DNA of 6,007 nt from JABHVE01 sp047517625 (GTDB taxonomy: Bacteria; Pseudomonadota; Alphaproteobacteria; UBA2966; CAIVPW01). This document shows positions 5,748-6,007 of the stretch, piece after piece; within the stretch, counting starts at the first letter, position 1; each line of letters starts with the position of its first letter. The notes beneath the pieces are model-generated. The model had not been told where the DNA came from. It saw only the letters and a program-made list of their open reading frames with translations, and did not search any database. The DNA lies in assembly GCA_047517625.1 (NCBI GenBank), contig JAKZSO010000041.1:1-6007 (forward strand). The letters run 5' to 3'. Both the position numbers and the translations under genes were made by a program.

Positions 5748-6007
5748 CCGCCCAGGTGGGCCAATCGGCGGCAAATCTCGTCCAGCTGCTCCAAAGTTCT
5801 GTAAGCGACTTTTACATGGCCGCCGCGTTCTCCCTGGTGACGAATGTCGATGGGCAGACCCAGGGACTCTGAAATATCCCGCTCAAGGGCAATGATGTCA
5901 GAGTTCTTTTTCGACTTTTGCCGAGGGTTTTTGCCCGGGGCGGACTGGGCGATGCGTTCTGAGTCGCGCACGCTAAGCCCCTGTTTGACCACCCGGCGGG
6001 CGACCGC
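5744..6007 (-). CDS. parB: Chromosome-partitioning protein ParB, C-terminal part only
   Basis: ParB is the DNA-binding protein that loads at parS sites near the origin and, with the ParA ATPase, segregates the chromosome. Only the last 87 codons are here; the gene continues past the right edge, so no start can be given. The visible part begins ARRVVKQGLSVRDSERIA, the end of the central DNA-binding domain (the LSVR-TE segment). A basic linker (GKNPRQKSKKN) follows, then the C-terminal dimerisation domain: DIIALERDISESLGLPIDI, RGGHVKVAYRTLEQLDEICRRL. The TAG (5746-5744) overlaps the holA TAA on the opposite strand, so the two genes converge with no spacer. A chromosomal rather than plasmid copy is indicated by the holA-lptE-leuS neighbourhood. 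Confidence 0.95.
   Translation of the reverse strand, partial: AVARRVVKQGLSVRDSERIAQSAPGKNPRQKSKKNSDIIALERDISESLGLPIDIRHQGERGGHVKVAYRTLEQLDEICRRLAHLGG

Noticed and set aside
5930..5942. GGGTTTTTGCCC as a small hairpin terminator
   Set aside because: Only a three-base stem inside the parB coding sequence; not credible.

Overview
The window looks like ordinary chromosomal DNA from an alphaproteobacterium, most likely of the Rhodospirillales type. The evidence is the gene order DUF3576 lipoprotein - leuS - lptE - holA facing parB, which is familiar from that class. The alphaproteobacterial flavour of the proteins and the high GC content of the coding regions agree with this. No mobile element, CRISPR array, rRNA or tRNA gene was found.

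Layout. Positions 1-695 (minus strand) hold the first 231 codons of an outer-membrane porin, which runs off the left edge. Positions 711-1027 are a non-coding, visibly AT-richer divergent intergenic region. It contains a strong Shine-Dalgarno for the porin, an 18-bp near-perfect dyad and a 10-bp palindrome made of two GANTC sites. Positions 1028-5747 (plus strand) hold four tightly packed genes: a DUF3576 lipoprotein, leuS (leucyl-tRNA synthetase), lptE (LPS-assembly lipoprotein) and holA (DNA polymerase III delta subunit). The gaps are 28 nt, a 14-nt overlap and a 4-nt ATGA overlap, so they are probably one transcription unit. Positions 5744-6007 (minus strand) hold the last 87 codons of parB. 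It converges on holA, and the two stop codons overlap.

How the genes fit together. The operon mixes cell-envelope functions (two lipoproteins, one of them the LptD partner in LPS export) with translation (LeuRS) and replication (the clamp-loader delta subunit). It meets the chromosome-segregation gene parB. The porin next door is a second envelope gene on the other strand with its own regulatory region. The mixture looks like a growth-linked housekeeping cluster rather than a dedicated pathway.

I found no convincing new biological system. The points worth a second look are modest: the uncharacterised DUF3576 lipoprotein, the possible operator dyad in the divergent region, two substitutions in LeuRS signature motifs, the lack of Shine-Dalgarno sequences in the operon, and the overlapping convergent holA/parB ends with a GC hairpin.
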